The position numbers and the translations under genes are program-made. A stretch of 64,000 nt of DNA, taken from positions 1-64,000 of the forward strand of contig JAEYRV010000016.1 in the NCBI GenBank assembly GCA_023435305.1, given 5' to 3'. Shown piece by piece: positions 53,038 through 62,476 of the stretch. The stretch's first letter is position 1. The number at the start of each line of letters is the position of its first letter. This DNA is from Bacillota bacterium (GTDB taxonomy: Bacteria > Bacillota > Clostridia > Acetivibrionales > DTU013). Below the pieces are notes generated by a model. It ran no database searches and had not been told where the DNA came from. It saw only the letters and a program-made list of their open reading frames with translations.

Positions 53038-54327
53038 CTACAATCCAAAATAATCCCGTACTGCGCCGATATAGAACAGCGATCCGAAGGCACATATCAC
53101 CTCATCGGCAGCAGCCGTTTCCATACTTAGCCTGATAGCATCTACAATTGTATCACTTATACTCACGTCATTACAATAGCTGCGGGCATGCTCGGCCAGC
53201 TGAGCTGCGGGCAAGGCTCTGTCCGTAAGAGTTGTGACAGCAATCAGCCTTCTTGCTCCGGGCAGCAGTGTCCGGAGCATTGTCTGATAATCCTTATCGG
53301 CTGCCACACCCATTATAAGTGTCCTGGGCTTTCCCGGGAAATACTCATCAAGGGTCTGTCTCAGTACTTCCGCCGCCGCCGGATTATGCGCGCCGTCGAT
53401 TATGAGCACCGGTTCCTTCGAGAGCACCTCCAGCCTGCCGGGCCATTTTGCATTTGCCAGGCCCCGCCTGATATCGGCTTCAGAAATATGATAACCCTTC
53501 CCCCTCAAATGCAGGGCAGCATCGACTGCTAAAGCCGCATTTCTGGTCTGGTGCCTACCGAGCAGGCTGGTCTCCAGGCTGTCGAATCCTCTGTAGCTGA
53601 ATACCTGTCCATCTATGTCAAAGCTGTCCGTCCTGATATCAGCAAAATCAGTCCTAAATAGTCTGGCGCCTCTCTCGGTACAGGCAGTTTCAAAAACCTG
53701 CTCCGCTTTCATGCTCTGGCTGTATACCAGGACATCCCCTCCCGGCTTTATTATGCCGGCCTTTTCAAAGGCGATGGCGGCCAGCGTATTTCCCAGCCTC
53801 TCGGTGTGATCCAGACTTATGGAAGTAATAACTGCCAGCTCCGGCACATCAATGACATTGGTTGAGTCGAACCGTCCTCCCAGACCAACCTCAAGTACAA
53901 CTATTTCGCACTTCTCCCTGCAATAGTACTCCAGCGCTATCGCAGTGATTATTTCAAATTCAGTGGGATGATTCTCTCCCATTTTCACCATTTTCTCTGC
54001 ATTGCACTTGACAACGGCTGTTATTTCCGCCAGTTCGGATCTGCTGATCTCTTCATTGCCTATACGGATCCTCTCTGTAAACCTCTGGATGTAGGGCGAG
54101 GTGTATATGCCCGTCCTATATCCTGCCTCAGATAGTATGCTTCCAATAAATGCAGACGTAGAGCCTTTGCCGTTTGTTCCGGCTATATGGACAAACCGCA
54201 GTTTTTTTTGCGGATCGCCCATAAGCCCGAGCAGCATTCGAATGTTTTGCAGACCAAGCTTCTTTCCGAATTTGTAGGTCCCATGTATATATTCCAGCGC
54301 TTCTTCATAGGTCATAGGATTTACCAT
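53038..54327 (-). CDS. folC: Bifunctional folylpolyglutamate/dihydrofolate synthase
   Basis: This 429-residue Mur-ligase-family enzyme has the P-loop VHIAGTNGKGSTSAFI (about 46-61), TSPYIQRFTERI and the conserved ISLDHTERLGNTLAAIAFEK (about 170-190), then the C-terminal domain with PGRLEVLSKEPVLIIDGAHN. It adds glutamate to folates and, in most bacteria, to dihydropteroate. It directly follows secA (ten bases), with its ATG preceded by AGAAAGAAG, a weak site. Confidence 0.95.
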   Translation of the reverse strand: MVNPMTYEEALEYIHGTYKFGKKLGLQNIRMLLGLMGDPQKKLRFVHIAGTNGKGSTSAFIGSILSEAGYRTGIYTSPYIQRFTERIRIGNEEISRSELAEITAVVKCNAEKMVKMGENHPTEFEIITAIALEYYCREKCEIVVLEVGLGGRFDSTNVIDVPELAVITSISLDHTERLGNTLAAIAFEKAGIIKPGGDVLVYSQSMKAEQVFETACTERGARLFRTDFADIRTDSFDIDGQVFSYRGFDSLETSLLGRHQTRNAALAVDAALHLRGKGYHISEADIRRGLANAKWPGRLEVLSKEPVLIIDGAHNPAAAEVLRQTLDEYFPGKPRTLIMGVAADKDYQTMLRTLLPGARRLIAVTTLTDRALPAAQLAEHARSYCNDVSISDTIVDAIRLSMETAAADEVICAFGSLFYIGAVRDYFGL

Positions 54328-54336
54328 GCTTCTTTC

Positions 54337-57084
54337 TCAAGATTGGTCCGCACCGCAGCATTTCTTATATTTTTTTCCGCTGCCGCAGGGACACGGGTCA
54401 TTCCTGCCCACCTTCTCGCTGCTGCGGGCTGTCGGCTTTTGTGGGCCGCTGTCCCCATGGCTGGCAGCTAAAGGCTCCGCCACCTTTTCTCTCTTAGGCG
54501 TCCCCTGTTCGCGGTTGATGCGCATACGCAGTATCATTTTTGCCGAATCCTGCTGAATGTTGCGGATCATCTCCTCGAACATATCAAAGCCTTCCACCTT
54601 GTACTCGATAGCAGGGTCGCGCTGTCCGTACGCTCTCATCCCGACGCCGTATCGCAGCTGATCCATTGCATCTATATGGTCCATCCATTTTTCATCGACT
54701 ACCCTGAGCAGTACTATCCGCTCAAGCTCACGCATCATCTCGGAGCCGAATTCAGCCTCCTTGGCTTCATATGCACCAGTCATCTCCTTGACAAGAGCCT
54801 CCTTGAGGTCATCCTTTGTATAATCTTCAAGGTCTTCTCTTGATATGTTGAGAAAATCAGTATTGGGCAATATGGTCATTACCTGTGCCTTAATGCCTTC
54901 CCAATCCCACATATCAGGATAGTGAGACTCCCCGCAAAAAGCCGAAACTATCGAATTCGCAGTGCCATCAAACATCTTGAGGAAGGAATCCTTTAGGTTC
55001 TCTCCATTGAGCACCTGCTTGCGCTGACCGTATATGATCTCTCTTTGTTTGTTCATTACATCGTCATATTGGAGCACGCGTTTTCTCACATCGAAGTTTT
55101 TGCCCTCGACTCTGCGCTGTGCATTCTCTATGGCGTTTGAAAGCATCCTGTGTTCTATTGGCTGGTCGTCCTCAAGCCCCAGTGTATTGACCACTGCTGT
55201 CAGTCTGTCAGAACCGAACAGCCTCATCAGGTCATCTTCCAGTGAAATATAGAAACGCGAGGAACCCGGGTCGCCCTGTCGTCCGGAACGGCCTCTCAGC
55301 TGATTGTCTATACGCCTGGATTCGTGCCGCTCGGTGCCGATTATATGAAGGCCTCCGGCCTCTATCACCTTATCCCGCTCACTGCTTATCTGCTTTTTGT
55401 ACGTTTCGTACAATTCCTTGTATGCAGCCCTTACCTTTAATATCTCTTCATCGTCGGTATCATTGAAGCTGGTGGACTCGCTGATCAGTTCCTCAAGGTA
55501 TCCCTGCTTCCTGAGCTCCTGCTTTGCCATGAACTCGGCGTTTCCTCCAAGCACGATGTCGGTGCCTCGGCCTGCCATGTTCGTGGCTATGGTGACTGCG
55601 CCGAATTTACCGGCCTGCGCAATGATCTCTGCTTCCTTCTCATGGAACTTCGCATTGAGGACCTGGTGGGGTATGCCTCTCTTTTTCAGCATGCTGCTCA
55701 GCAGTTCGGACTTCTCTATGGATATAGTTCCTATCAGTACCGGCTGCCCGATTTTATGTTTCTCCACGACCTCATCTATAACTGCATTGAACTTGCCAAG
55801 CTCATTTTTATATACACAATCCGGGTAATCGATCCTTATCATCGGCATATTGGTTGGTATCTCAATGACGTCGAGCTTGTAAATGGTCTGGAACTCCTGC
55901 TCCTCAGTCAGAGCGGTACCAGTCATACCGGCAAGCTTTTTATACATCCTGAAATAGTTCTGGAAGGTTATGGTCGCCAGCGTTTTGCTCTCTCTTTCGA
56001 CCTTAACGTTTTCTTTTGCTTCGATAGCCTGGTGCAAACCATCGCTGTACCTTCTGCCAAACATGAGGCGGCCGGTGAATTCATCAACGATAATGACCTC
56101 TCCGTCCTTTACAACATACTCCCTGTCGCGTTTCATAAGACCATGAGCCTTAATGGCCTGGTTTATATGGTGGGACAGCGTCATGTTATCGGGATCGGAA
56201 AGGTTTTCTATCCCGAAATACTGCTCTGCCTTTGTGACACCCCGGGCGGTAAGAGCAGCCGAATGAGCTTTTTCATCAACTATATAATCCGCATCCACTT
56301 CATCATCATGCTGTTTGTCGTCAGTCTCGGTGTAGATCTTGACCTTCAGCCTTGATGCAAAGCTGTTGGCCCTCTTGTACAGATCGGTGGACTTGTCGCC
56401 GGCACCAGATATTATCAATGGAGTCCTAGCTTCGTCAACGAGTATGCTGTCCACTTCGTCAACGATGGCATAATTCAGGTCACGCTGTACCATATCTTTT
56501 TTATAGGTGACCATGTTGTCCCTGAGGTAATCAAAACCGAATTCATTGTTCGTGCCGTAGGTAATGTCACATGCGTACGCTTTCCTTCTTTCTGCATTAT
56601 CCAGTCCATGTACGATAAGGCCTACACTCATTCCAAGGAAATTGTATATCTTGCCCATCCATTCGCTGTCACGCCTTGCAAGGTAATCATTGACTGTAAC
56701 TACATGCACGCCCTTGCCCTCAAGTGCGTTCAGATAGACCGGCAGCGTTGCAACAAGCGTCTTACCTTCTCCGGTCTTCATTTCCGATATCCTGCCCTGA
56801 TGAAGGACGATACCGCCTATGAGCTGTACTCTGAAATGTCTCTTGTCAAGCACTCTTATGGATGCTTCCCTGACCACTGCGAATGCCTCGGGCATGATAT
56901 CGTCAAGGGTTTCACCGTCAGCAAGGCGCTTTTTGAATTCCGCAGTTTTAGCCTTCAGCTGCTCGTCCGATAATGCCTTCATTTCGGGCTCCAGTGCTTC
57001 CACCTTATCCACCAGCGGCATTATTCTCTTAAGTTCACGTTCACTATATGATCCTATTAATTTTTCCACTAGATTTTTAAACAT
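54337..57084 (-). CDS. secA: Preprotein translocase ATPase SecA
   Basis: This encodes 915 residues from the ATG at 57084, five bases behind GGAGGT. Walker A in [14 protein letters not shown] (about 102-115), DEAD-like [20 protein letters not shown] (about 205-225), the preprotein crosslinking domain, motif [23 protein letters not shown] and [13 protein letters not shown] (about 620). The C-terminal zinc-binding SEC-C motif is [17 protein letters not shown]. All canonical motifs are present. It drives Sec-dependent export with SecYEG, serving the exported proteins in this window. Confidence 0.98.
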   Translation of the reverse strand: MFKNLVEKLIGSYSERELKRIMPLVDKVEALEPEMKALSDEQLKAKTAEFKKRLADGETLDDIMPEAFAVVREASIRVLDKRHFRVQLIGGIVLHQGRISEMKTGEGKTLVATLPVYLNALEGKGVHVVTVNDYLARRDSEWMGKIYNFLGMSVGLIVHGLDNAERRKAYACDITYGTNNEFGFDYLRDNMVTYKKDMVQRDLNYAIVDEVDSILVDEARTPLIISGAGDKSTDLYKRANSFASRLKVKIYTETDDKQHDDEVDADYIVDEKAHSAALTARGVTKAEQYFGIENLSDPDNMTLSHHINQAIKAHGLMKRDREYVVKDGEVIIVDEFTGRLMFGRRYSDGLHQAIEAKENVKVERESKTLATITFQNYFRMYKKLAGMTGTALTEEQEFQTIYKLDVIEIPTNMPMIRIDYPDCVYKNELGKFNAVIDEVVEKHKIGQPVLIGTISIEKSELLSSMLKKRGIPHQVLNAKFHEKEAEIIAQAGKFGAVTIATNMAGRGTDIVLGGNAEFMAKQELRKQGYLEELISESTSFNDTDDEEILKVRAAYKELYETYKKQISSERDKVIEAGGLHIIGTERHESRRIDNQLRGRSGRQGDPGSSRFYISLEDDLMRLFGSDRLTAVVNTLGLEDDQPIEHRMLSNAIENAQRRVEGKNFDVRKRVLQYDDVMNKQREIIYGQRKQVLNGENLKDSFLKMFDGTANSIVSAFCGESHYPDMWDWEGIKAQVMTILPNTDFLNISREDLEDYTKDDLKEALVKEMTGAYEAKEAEFGSEMMRELERIVLLRVVDEKWMDHIDAMDQLRYGVGMRAYGQRDPAIEYKVEGFDMFEEMIRNIQQDSAKMILRMRINREQGTPKREKVAEPLAASHGDSGPQKPTARSSEKVGRNDPCPCGSGKKYKKCCGADQS

Positions 57085-57146
57085 ATATACCTCCACATAT
57101 TATACGTTGGCTTTTTTTGAAAAAACTATGCTGTTAATTGGAGATA

Positions 57147-57596
57147 TCAACATGGAGGTGAAAGTCCTGATCTGCAGCAGTATATACCCTTGTCAGCGGG
57201 CTGTGCTGCAAGATCCTGTATGCCTTCGCCTCTCAGCAGACAAAGAGTGCCGTCTGAAGGAATGGCTATGATAAAGACTTCTCTGTTATTGTTATTAAAG
57301 GATAGTATATGTGAGTTGATAGACTCAAAGCTACTGCAGTTTATTATGCGTCTGCTGTCACTGAGGATGCTGTCACTGCGAATACTTTCACTGCTGCTGT
57401 TATCACTAAGGGTGTCTTCATTATGGATGCTTTCACAAGAAGGACTTGCAGCTTTTCCTGCACATGCTGAAACCGCACTGATAAGCTCCTTCAGTGCAGC
57501 TGCTGAAATTCTTGTACTTGCGGCGATCTGAGCCTCGGCGCCCTTTGTGGTCAGCGCCGACAGTATCAGAAAGCCTATGAAAATACTTCTGATCAA
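57147..57596 (-). CDS. Small exported Ser-rich protein coupled to the YerC-like gene
   Basis: This 149-residue frame starts at a TTG inside the TTGA overlap with the stop of the upstream YerC-like gene; AAGGGAG lies seven bases before it, so translation is coupled. A signal-like N-terminus (IRSIFIGFLILSALTTKGAEA) is followed by a helical, Ala-rich part and a run of degenerate SxSD(S/T)-type repeats (SIRSDSILSDSRR, about 55-85), then a beta-rich tail with four cysteines (CLLRG, YCCRSG, PPC). Function unknown. The secA gene follows in the same direction, 63 bases after it. No family is recognised. Confidence 0.5.
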   Translation of the reverse strand: MIRSIFIGFLILSALTTKGAEAQIAASTRISAAALKELISAVSACAGKAASPSCESIHNEDTLSDNSSSESIRSDSILSDSRRIINCSSFESINSHILSFNNNNREVFIIAIPSDGTLCLLRGEGIQDLAAQPADKGIYCCRSGLSPPC

Positions 57597-57895
57597 GTAC
57601 TATCTCCCTTTCCTTCAAGCCTTTCAAGCACTATCCTATAGCCGTCGGCCCCGTAGTTGAGGCACCTGTTCACCCTGCTGATGGTGGCTGTGCTCGCCCC
57701 TGTTTTTTTAGCGATGTCAGTATAAGTATAACCCTCTTTGAGCATTTTAGCTACCTCGAGTCTCTGGGCCATAGCTTTTATCTCTGATACGGTGCAGATA
57801 TCTTCAAAAAAATTATAGCATTCCTCTGTACTCTTTAAAAGCAATATCGCCTCAAACAATCCGTCAGTCCACTGATCCTGTATCTTCGAATTCAT
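57593..57895 (-). CDS. YerC/YecD-type TrpR-related regulator
   Basis: This 100-residue protein is homologous to TrpR-like HTH proteins of Firmicutes: LFEAILLLKSTEECYNFFED (about 14-33), SEIKAMAQRLEVAKMLKEGY (about 37-56), then the recognition helix TYTDIAKKTGASTATISRVNR. Relatives bind DNA but do not obviously sense tryptophan. Its stop overlaps the start of a small exported protein gene (TTGA). A dyad with TTGCACT repeats lies just upstream and may be its own operator. Confidence 0.85.
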   Translation of the reverse strand: MNSKIQDQWTDGLFEAILLLKSTEECYNFFEDICTVSEIKAMAQRLEVAKMLKEGYTYTDIAKKTGASTATISRVNRCLNYGADGYRIVLERLEGKGDST

Positions 57896-57923
57896 ACAAG
57901 CACATCTCCCGATCGAATTTTTG

Positions 57924-57959
57924 TTGCACTTTAATGCTGTAAAACATTAAATTGCACTA
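57924..57959. promoter_or_regulatory. Dyad TTTAATG-n8-CATTAAA between TTGCACT repeats
   Basis: A perfect 7-bp inverted repeat (57930-57936 and 57945-57951) is flanked by two direct TTGCACT words at 57924 and 57953. It lies just upstream of the YerC-like gene, a plausible autoregulatory site. Confidence 0.4.
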
Positions 57960-58089
57960 TGTCTTAAACATACCAGCTTTTTAAATTATAGTCAATATAA
58001 TTTCATTCATGATTTTCCTCCTAATGGTGTTATAATGTAAGAAGATATTTGTTAAAGAATGTTAATGAGAAAATAAAGGAGGAGAATAG

Positions 58090-59220
58090 ATGCAAACAGT
58101 TGTAAGGCCTGTGTCCTCGGCATCCGATCTGAAAAAATTCATCATGCTTCCGTGGAAAATATATAAGAACGACAAATGCTGGGTACCTCCCTTGATAAAC
58201 GATATAAAGGCCTCCCTGGACCCGGTCAGAAACCCTGCGCTGGGAAAGATAATCCACGCCAGGTTCCTGGCAGAGCAGGACGGCAAACCCGTCGGCAGGA
58301 TATATACAGGAATAGATACCAATCTCAATGCAAAGAAGAATATGAACATGGCATTTTTCTCAATGTTCGAGTGCATCGAGGACTACGATGTGGCCAAGGC
58401 ATTGCTCGATACTGCGATGGACTGGGCCAGGCAGAACGGGGCGGATTTTGTAAACGGCCCCTGCGCCGTGACCGGGACCGACGGCGATGAAAACAAGGGC
58501 CTGCTTGTGGATTGCTTCGACAAGCCTCCGGTATTGATGAATTCATACAACCCCTCCTATTATAAGGATTTCATAGAACGATACGGCTTTGTCAAGGATT
58601 ATGACGTTTTTGCATACAGCATGGATAAGATAACGACCTTCCAGAAGGATCCGACAAAGGTCATAGAATATGCAAAAAAGCGCTATGGCTTCAGAGTCGA
58701 CCCGATAGATCTCAAAAATATAGAAGAAGAAGTAAAGTCATTGAAATATGTCATGGATAAGGCAATGCCGTCTGAATGGCCCGATCTGGTCCCGCCGACG
58801 CTGGATGAGGTCCGCGATATGGCCAAAAGGCTCGTTCCATTGGCTGATCCGGATTTAATTGCTATAGCAAGGAGCGGAGATGAACCAATAGGCTTTGGTA
58901 TCGCACTGCCAAATTATAACGAGGTATTGATCCATCTCAACGGTAGGGTTACCCCGCTTGGCGCCCTAAAATATTTGTGGTACAAGCGCAGGATAAAAAG
59001 CGCGAGAATGTTCGTCATGTTTGTCATTCCGGAATTCCGCAGCAAGGGCGTATCATTTGCCATATACTACACCGTCTTCACCAATGCCATTAAAAATGGT
59101 TTTGTCGAAGGGGAAGCCTCCACCATAGGTGAGACAAACCTCAGGATGAGATCCGATATAGAAGGCACCGGCGCAGTCCACTATAAGACCTACCGAATAT
59201 ACAAAAAGGAACTCAAATGA
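58090..59220 (+). CDS. GNAT-like N-acetyltransferase family protein (YghO-like)
   Basis: This 376-residue protein has AAAGGAGG seven bases before the ATG. The N-terminal half reads LPWKIYKNDKCWVPPLINDI and GADFVNGPCAVTGTDGDENK; the C-terminal half reads ARMFVMFVIPEFRSKGVSFAI, resembling the acetyl-CoA-binding strand-loop of GNAT folds. It matches the large uncharacterised YghO-type family. No signal or TM segment. It is convergent with a lipid-type glycosyltransferase gene, so a role in lipid or envelope modification is possible but not shown. Confidence 0.65.
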   Translation: MQTVVRPVSSASDLKKFIMLPWKIYKNDKCWVPPLINDIKASLDPVRNPALGKIIHARFLAEQDGKPVGRIYTGIDTNLNAKKNMNMAFFSMFECIEDYDVAKALLDTAMDWARQNGADFVNGPCAVTGTDGDENKGLLVDCFDKPPVLMNSYNPSYYKDFIERYGFVKDYDVFAYSMDKITTFQKDPTKVIEYAKKRYGFRVDPIDLKNIEEEVKSLKYVMDKAMPSEWPDLVPPTLDEVRDMAKRLVPLADPDLIAIARSGDEPIGFGIALPNYNEVLIHLNGRVTPLGALKYLWYKRRIKSARMFVMFVIPEFRSKGVSFAIYYTVFTNAIKNGFVEGEASTIGETNLRMRSDIEGTGAVHYKTYRIYKKELK

Positions 59221-59231
59221 GTTCCTTTTTT
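59206..59231 (+). terminator. Terminator overlapping the GNAT gene stop
   Basis: GGAACTC-AAAT-GAGTTCC followed by TTTTTT; the stop codon lies inside the hairpin. Confidence 0.85.
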
Positions 59232-59260
59232 ATTACACATTTTATTACACAGGATTGATT

Positions 59261-60454
59261 TCAAACCTTCATCTCATCCTCTTCAAGACTTTCCAGGCCG
59301 CCTTCCTCTACTGCTTCCTCGATGTACCCGCCCTTCTTGACGGAATACTTGATGCCTCTCCATGTAACATACGGATTGCTTATGGAGAAAATGAGATAAA
59401 ATGTGGCAAACAGGTCAAAGAACAGCGGTGTTATGATATCCGTGAGCATGACCTTATTTCTTGTTAATACTCTCATGAAAAATCCCTGAATGACTCTGAG
59501 GGACATGAATACAAATGACAGGTATATCACATATGGATCAGTAAAAATAAAGCCCAGTATGAAGATGATCCAATACCAGAACACCATCAGGATAAAGCTT
59601 GGCAGCTCAACTGCGATATGAGCCTTTACGCCGACGCCGATCCTTCTGGCATAGTTGAAGGATTTCTCCTTATCGAGCTTTTGTACATGACATTCTATAA
59701 ACGGCCCCAAAATAAGCTTGTAGCCCATCTTATACAGTGTATTTCCCAGGTGAAGATCCTCAAGCAGAGAGCCGCCGAACGTTTCAAGACCGCCGATCTC
59801 CATCAGCAGCTTTTTCCTCATGCCAAATGCCGCGCCGGTCGCCCCAAGATCCACACCCAGCTTTGTCATGAATGCCCAGATGAAATCCGTCTCGCTGTTC
59901 TGTGTGAATGTGAAAAACCTGGTCCAGAAGTCCGTGCCGCCTATATTGACCTGTCCGCAGGTGGTGATGCCGACTTTTTCGTTCTTCAAAGGCCTTACCA
60001 TCTTAAGTATGAAGTCCTGTTTTACTCTGACATCGCTGTCTCCAAACAGGACTATGTCATATTTGGCCTGTTTCATGCCGTTGACCATATTGGAACTTTT
60101 ACCGTTCAAACCCTCCATAACAGGGTTAACTATGATTTGGCAGTCTATTGAAGGATGATTTTCAATTACCGATCTCACTACCGGTATCGCAGGATCATCA
60201 GGCAGCTGAAAGCTGAAAATATGCTGTACAGGTCCGGTATAATTCTGTCTGAACCAGGATTCAAGATTCTTTTCCAGTTCAAAATCCAAATCCTTTATAG
60301 GATGTATGATGGATACACCCACGTCCTCATCCTGTTCATCCGACGGTATGATTCTGTTTGTCCAGTTCATATGTAACCTGAAAAAAATCAATTGAGCGCA
60401 CCAGAACAATATAAAGAAGGCCCCCACTGCAATACATATATATAACAACAGCAT
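59261..60454 (-). CDS. Family 2/21 glycosyltransferase, ceramide-glucosyltransferase-like
   Basis: About 397 residues from the ATG at 60454, behind GGGGGATAAG. An N-terminal TM (about 1-25), then the GT-A domain with VSIIHPIKDLDFELEKNL, GLNGKSSNMVNGMKQAKYD, the DxD-like FGDSDVRV (about 143) and LLEDLHLGNTLYKMGY (acidic catalytic residue, about 232). YARRIGVGVK replaces the usual QxxRW. Three to four C-terminal TM helices (about 280-375). The design is that of GT21/HpnI-type enzymes that glycosylate lipids at the membrane. Acidic C-terminal tail (EEAVEEGGLESLEEDE). Confidence 0.85.
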   Translation of the reverse strand: MLLLYICIAVGAFFILFWCAQLIFFRLHMNWTNRIIPSDEQDEDVGVSIIHPIKDLDFELEKNLESWFRQNYTGPVQHIFSFQLPDDPAIPVVRSVIENHPSIDCQIIVNPVMEGLNGKSSNMVNGMKQAKYDIVLFGDSDVRVKQDFILKMVRPLKNEKVGITTCGQVNIGGTDFWTRFFTFTQNSETDFIWAFMTKLGVDLGATGAAFGMRKKLLMEIGGLETFGGSLLEDLHLGNTLYKMGYKLILGPFIECHVQKLDKEKSFNYARRIGVGVKAHIAVELPSFILMVFWYWIIFILGFIFTDPYVIYLSFVFMSLRVIQGFFMRVLTRNKVMLTDIITPLFFDLFATFYLIFSISNPYVTWRGIKYSVKKGGYIEEAVEEGGLESLEEDEMKV

Positions 60455-60774
60455 ATTCTTATCCCCCACATCAAAACAAAAATACCAGAGCAGCCTGTTG
60501 ATTGCGCCTGGAAAATATAGTCCCTAATTATTATATAACTTATCTGCTAATAATACAACCAGTACACCTGCGGGTTTCCTGCCTGTTTTTCGCTTCCGGG
60601 CCTTTCTCCTTTATTATACGGACATAATGTCCCTGTGTTTGAAAATCAGCGAATTATTTCATAACACAATCATAAATTCGTCTACTTTACATGGCGCTCT
60701 CCCCGGTAATATACTCAAAATGTAAGTAAAATGCCATAAGTCTACATGAGACTAATCATTGAAGGAGGTCCATT
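60455..60774. promoter_or_regulatory. Divergent promoter region with a 13-bp palindrome
   Basis: About 320 noncoding bases between the glycosyltransferase (-) and solute-binding lipoprotein (+) genes. It holds a perfect palindrome, GGACATAATGTCC (60620-60632), a possible operator. TTTACA at about 60685, followed 15-17 bases later by TAATATAC, could be a promoter for the plus-strand gene. Confidence 0.35.
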
Positions 60775-62331
60775 ATGAACGACCATTGGGTGAACCGTGT
60801 TATAAACCTGCTGATTATATTCTGCCTCCTGCTCATACCGGTTGGCTGTGCCAGTTCATCGTATGATGCAGAAGATGACCTTTCATTTATGGAGCAATAT
60901 GAGGATGATCCCGCTAATGATGCCATCGCACCTGCCTCTTCAGAGCGCACTTCCATAAAACTGCTGTTCCCGGGCTATCAGCCAAGAAACTGGAACGATG
61001 TGAAGGATGAAACAGAGAAGCGCATCCGCAAAACATTGAATATATCGCTTGATTTTAAATGGAAAGAACAATTTTCATATATAAGTGAAATAAAGACGCT
61101 TCAGGCGTCAAACCAGAATTTCGATGCATTCGTCATCGCCGCTCCCGATGAAAGCAGTCCCGATTTCACAAAGCTCGCACGCAGCGGCGTACTGAAGGAC
61201 ATAACGGATATATTCCCCGAAAGCGCTCCCTCCCTGTATAAGAAATACAGTAATGAAGAATTGGCATATGCGACTATCGACAGTAAACTATATGCTGTCC
61301 CCTCGTTATACACGATAGCTGAAAGTCCGTCCATTATTACAATCGACTCTCTGCTAAAGAAATATAAAATAGATGATATTACGGATTTCGAGCAATACGA
61401 GGCATTTCTGAAGATGATCAGGGAGAATGAACCAACTGCAATACCTGGTATCGACACAGCCACTTTTATTGCATCCCTTCCATCTGTTCTGGGTTATGTC
61501 GTGGCAGACGAACAAGCTATGCTGGTGTATAAACGGGACGACCCTGAGATGAGACTGATGGCATGGGAGAAAACACCTGAATTTTACGATACGGTCAATA
61601 TGTATATCGGATGGTTTGAAAAAGGCTACCTTAAACCCGCGAACAACGGAGAGGATTACTTCAAGGCATCATCAGTGCTGATAGGAGGTTATCTGGCCCC
61701 TCCGTCGAAAAAGGCCGAAAAGATGACAGTAAGCAGCACCCTGGGATCAACGATGGAAATAGGTCCTGTGAGGCTCTTACGTTTTTATCCTGATAAAAAG
61801 GTCCAGAAGAGCAATCCCATGGGGAATTATGGTGTCAACGGTTCATTTGCGTTCCCGAAGGAATCAAAGAATACCGAAATGGTGCTCCGCTTCCTGGAAT
61901 GGGTCCAGCATGACCGGGATAATTACAATCTTGTGGTGAACGGTATCGAAAAAAAGGATTATGTAATGAACGACGGTAAGCCCGAACTGCCGCAGGGCAT
62001 GAACGCACTCAGCAGCTCCTATATGTACTGGGGCGGACATTGGGCATTCAAGAACAGTGAATACGAGAACGCCGAAAGCAAAGCACGCTCAATAATGGAG
62101 TATACGCAAAGCCATTCTGAATATCCGCCTCACGGAGTCTTCTACCCGGAATACGGCATGCTGGAGCAGACGGCCGGACAAAGGGCCAAGGGTTTACTGG
62201 AGTTTTACGGCAGGCTTTCATGGGGGCAGATAAAGACTGCGGATCAAGTGGACAAATTCATCCGCGACATGGAGGCATACGGCACCAATGAGCTCATAGC
62301 CGAGGTCCAGAGCCAACTCACAGGACAATAA
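60775..62331 (+). CDS. Extracellular solute-binding lipoprotein of an ABC transporter
   Basis: This 518-residue protein has a perfect AAGGAGGT site seven bases before the ATG. Signal peptide with lipobox LIPVGCASS (Cys about 25). The mature part has the family-1 binding-protein fold: SIKLLFPGYQPRNWNDV, KFA-like hinge regions and DSKLYAVPSLYTIAES (about 160-180). Typical for oligosaccharide or peptide importers. No permease or ATPase gene is seen in the window; a paralogue follows directly. Substrate unknown. Confidence 0.8.
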   Translation: MNDHWVNRVINLLIIFCLLLIPVGCASSSYDAEDDLSFMEQYEDDPANDAIAPASSERTSIKLLFPGYQPRNWNDVKDETEKRIRKTLNISLDFKWKEQFSYISEIKTLQASNQNFDAFVIAAPDESSPDFTKLARSGVLKDITDIFPESAPSLYKKYSNEELAYATIDSKLYAVPSLYTIAESPSIITIDSLLKKYKIDDITDFEQYEAFLKMIRENEPTAIPGIDTATFIASLPSVLGYVVADEQAMLVYKRDDPEMRLMAWEKTPEFYDTVNMYIGWFEKGYLKPANNGEDYFKASSVLIGGYLAPPSKKAEKMTVSSTLGSTMEIGPVRLLRFYPDKKVQKSNPMGNYGVNGSFAFPKESKNTEMVLRFLEWVQHDRDNYNLVVNGIEKKDYVMNDGKPELPQGMNALSSSYMYWGGHWAFKNSEYENAESKARSIMEYTQSHSEYPPHGVFYPEYGMLEQTAGQRAKGLLEFYGRLSWGQIKTADQVDKFIRDMEAYGTNELIAEVQSQLTGQ

Positions 62332-62419
62332 CGGGTTCTGCTCAAAGGGCGTTCACGGAATATTTACAAATTATTCAATATTAATGTCTATAATGGTATT
62401 GGTATTGTCTGTATTATAT

Positions 62420-62442
62420 AGGAGACCGGCAAAAGGTCTCCT
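62420..62442. terminator. Hairpin between the tandem lipoprotein genes
   Basis: AGGAGACC-GGCAAAA-GGTCTCCT, followed by ATTTGCT. The tail is only weakly T-rich, so it may reduce rather than stop read-through into the second paralogue. Confidence 0.5.
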
Positions 62443-62476
62443 ATTTGCTAAATAGTTTTGAAATGGAAGTGAAGTA

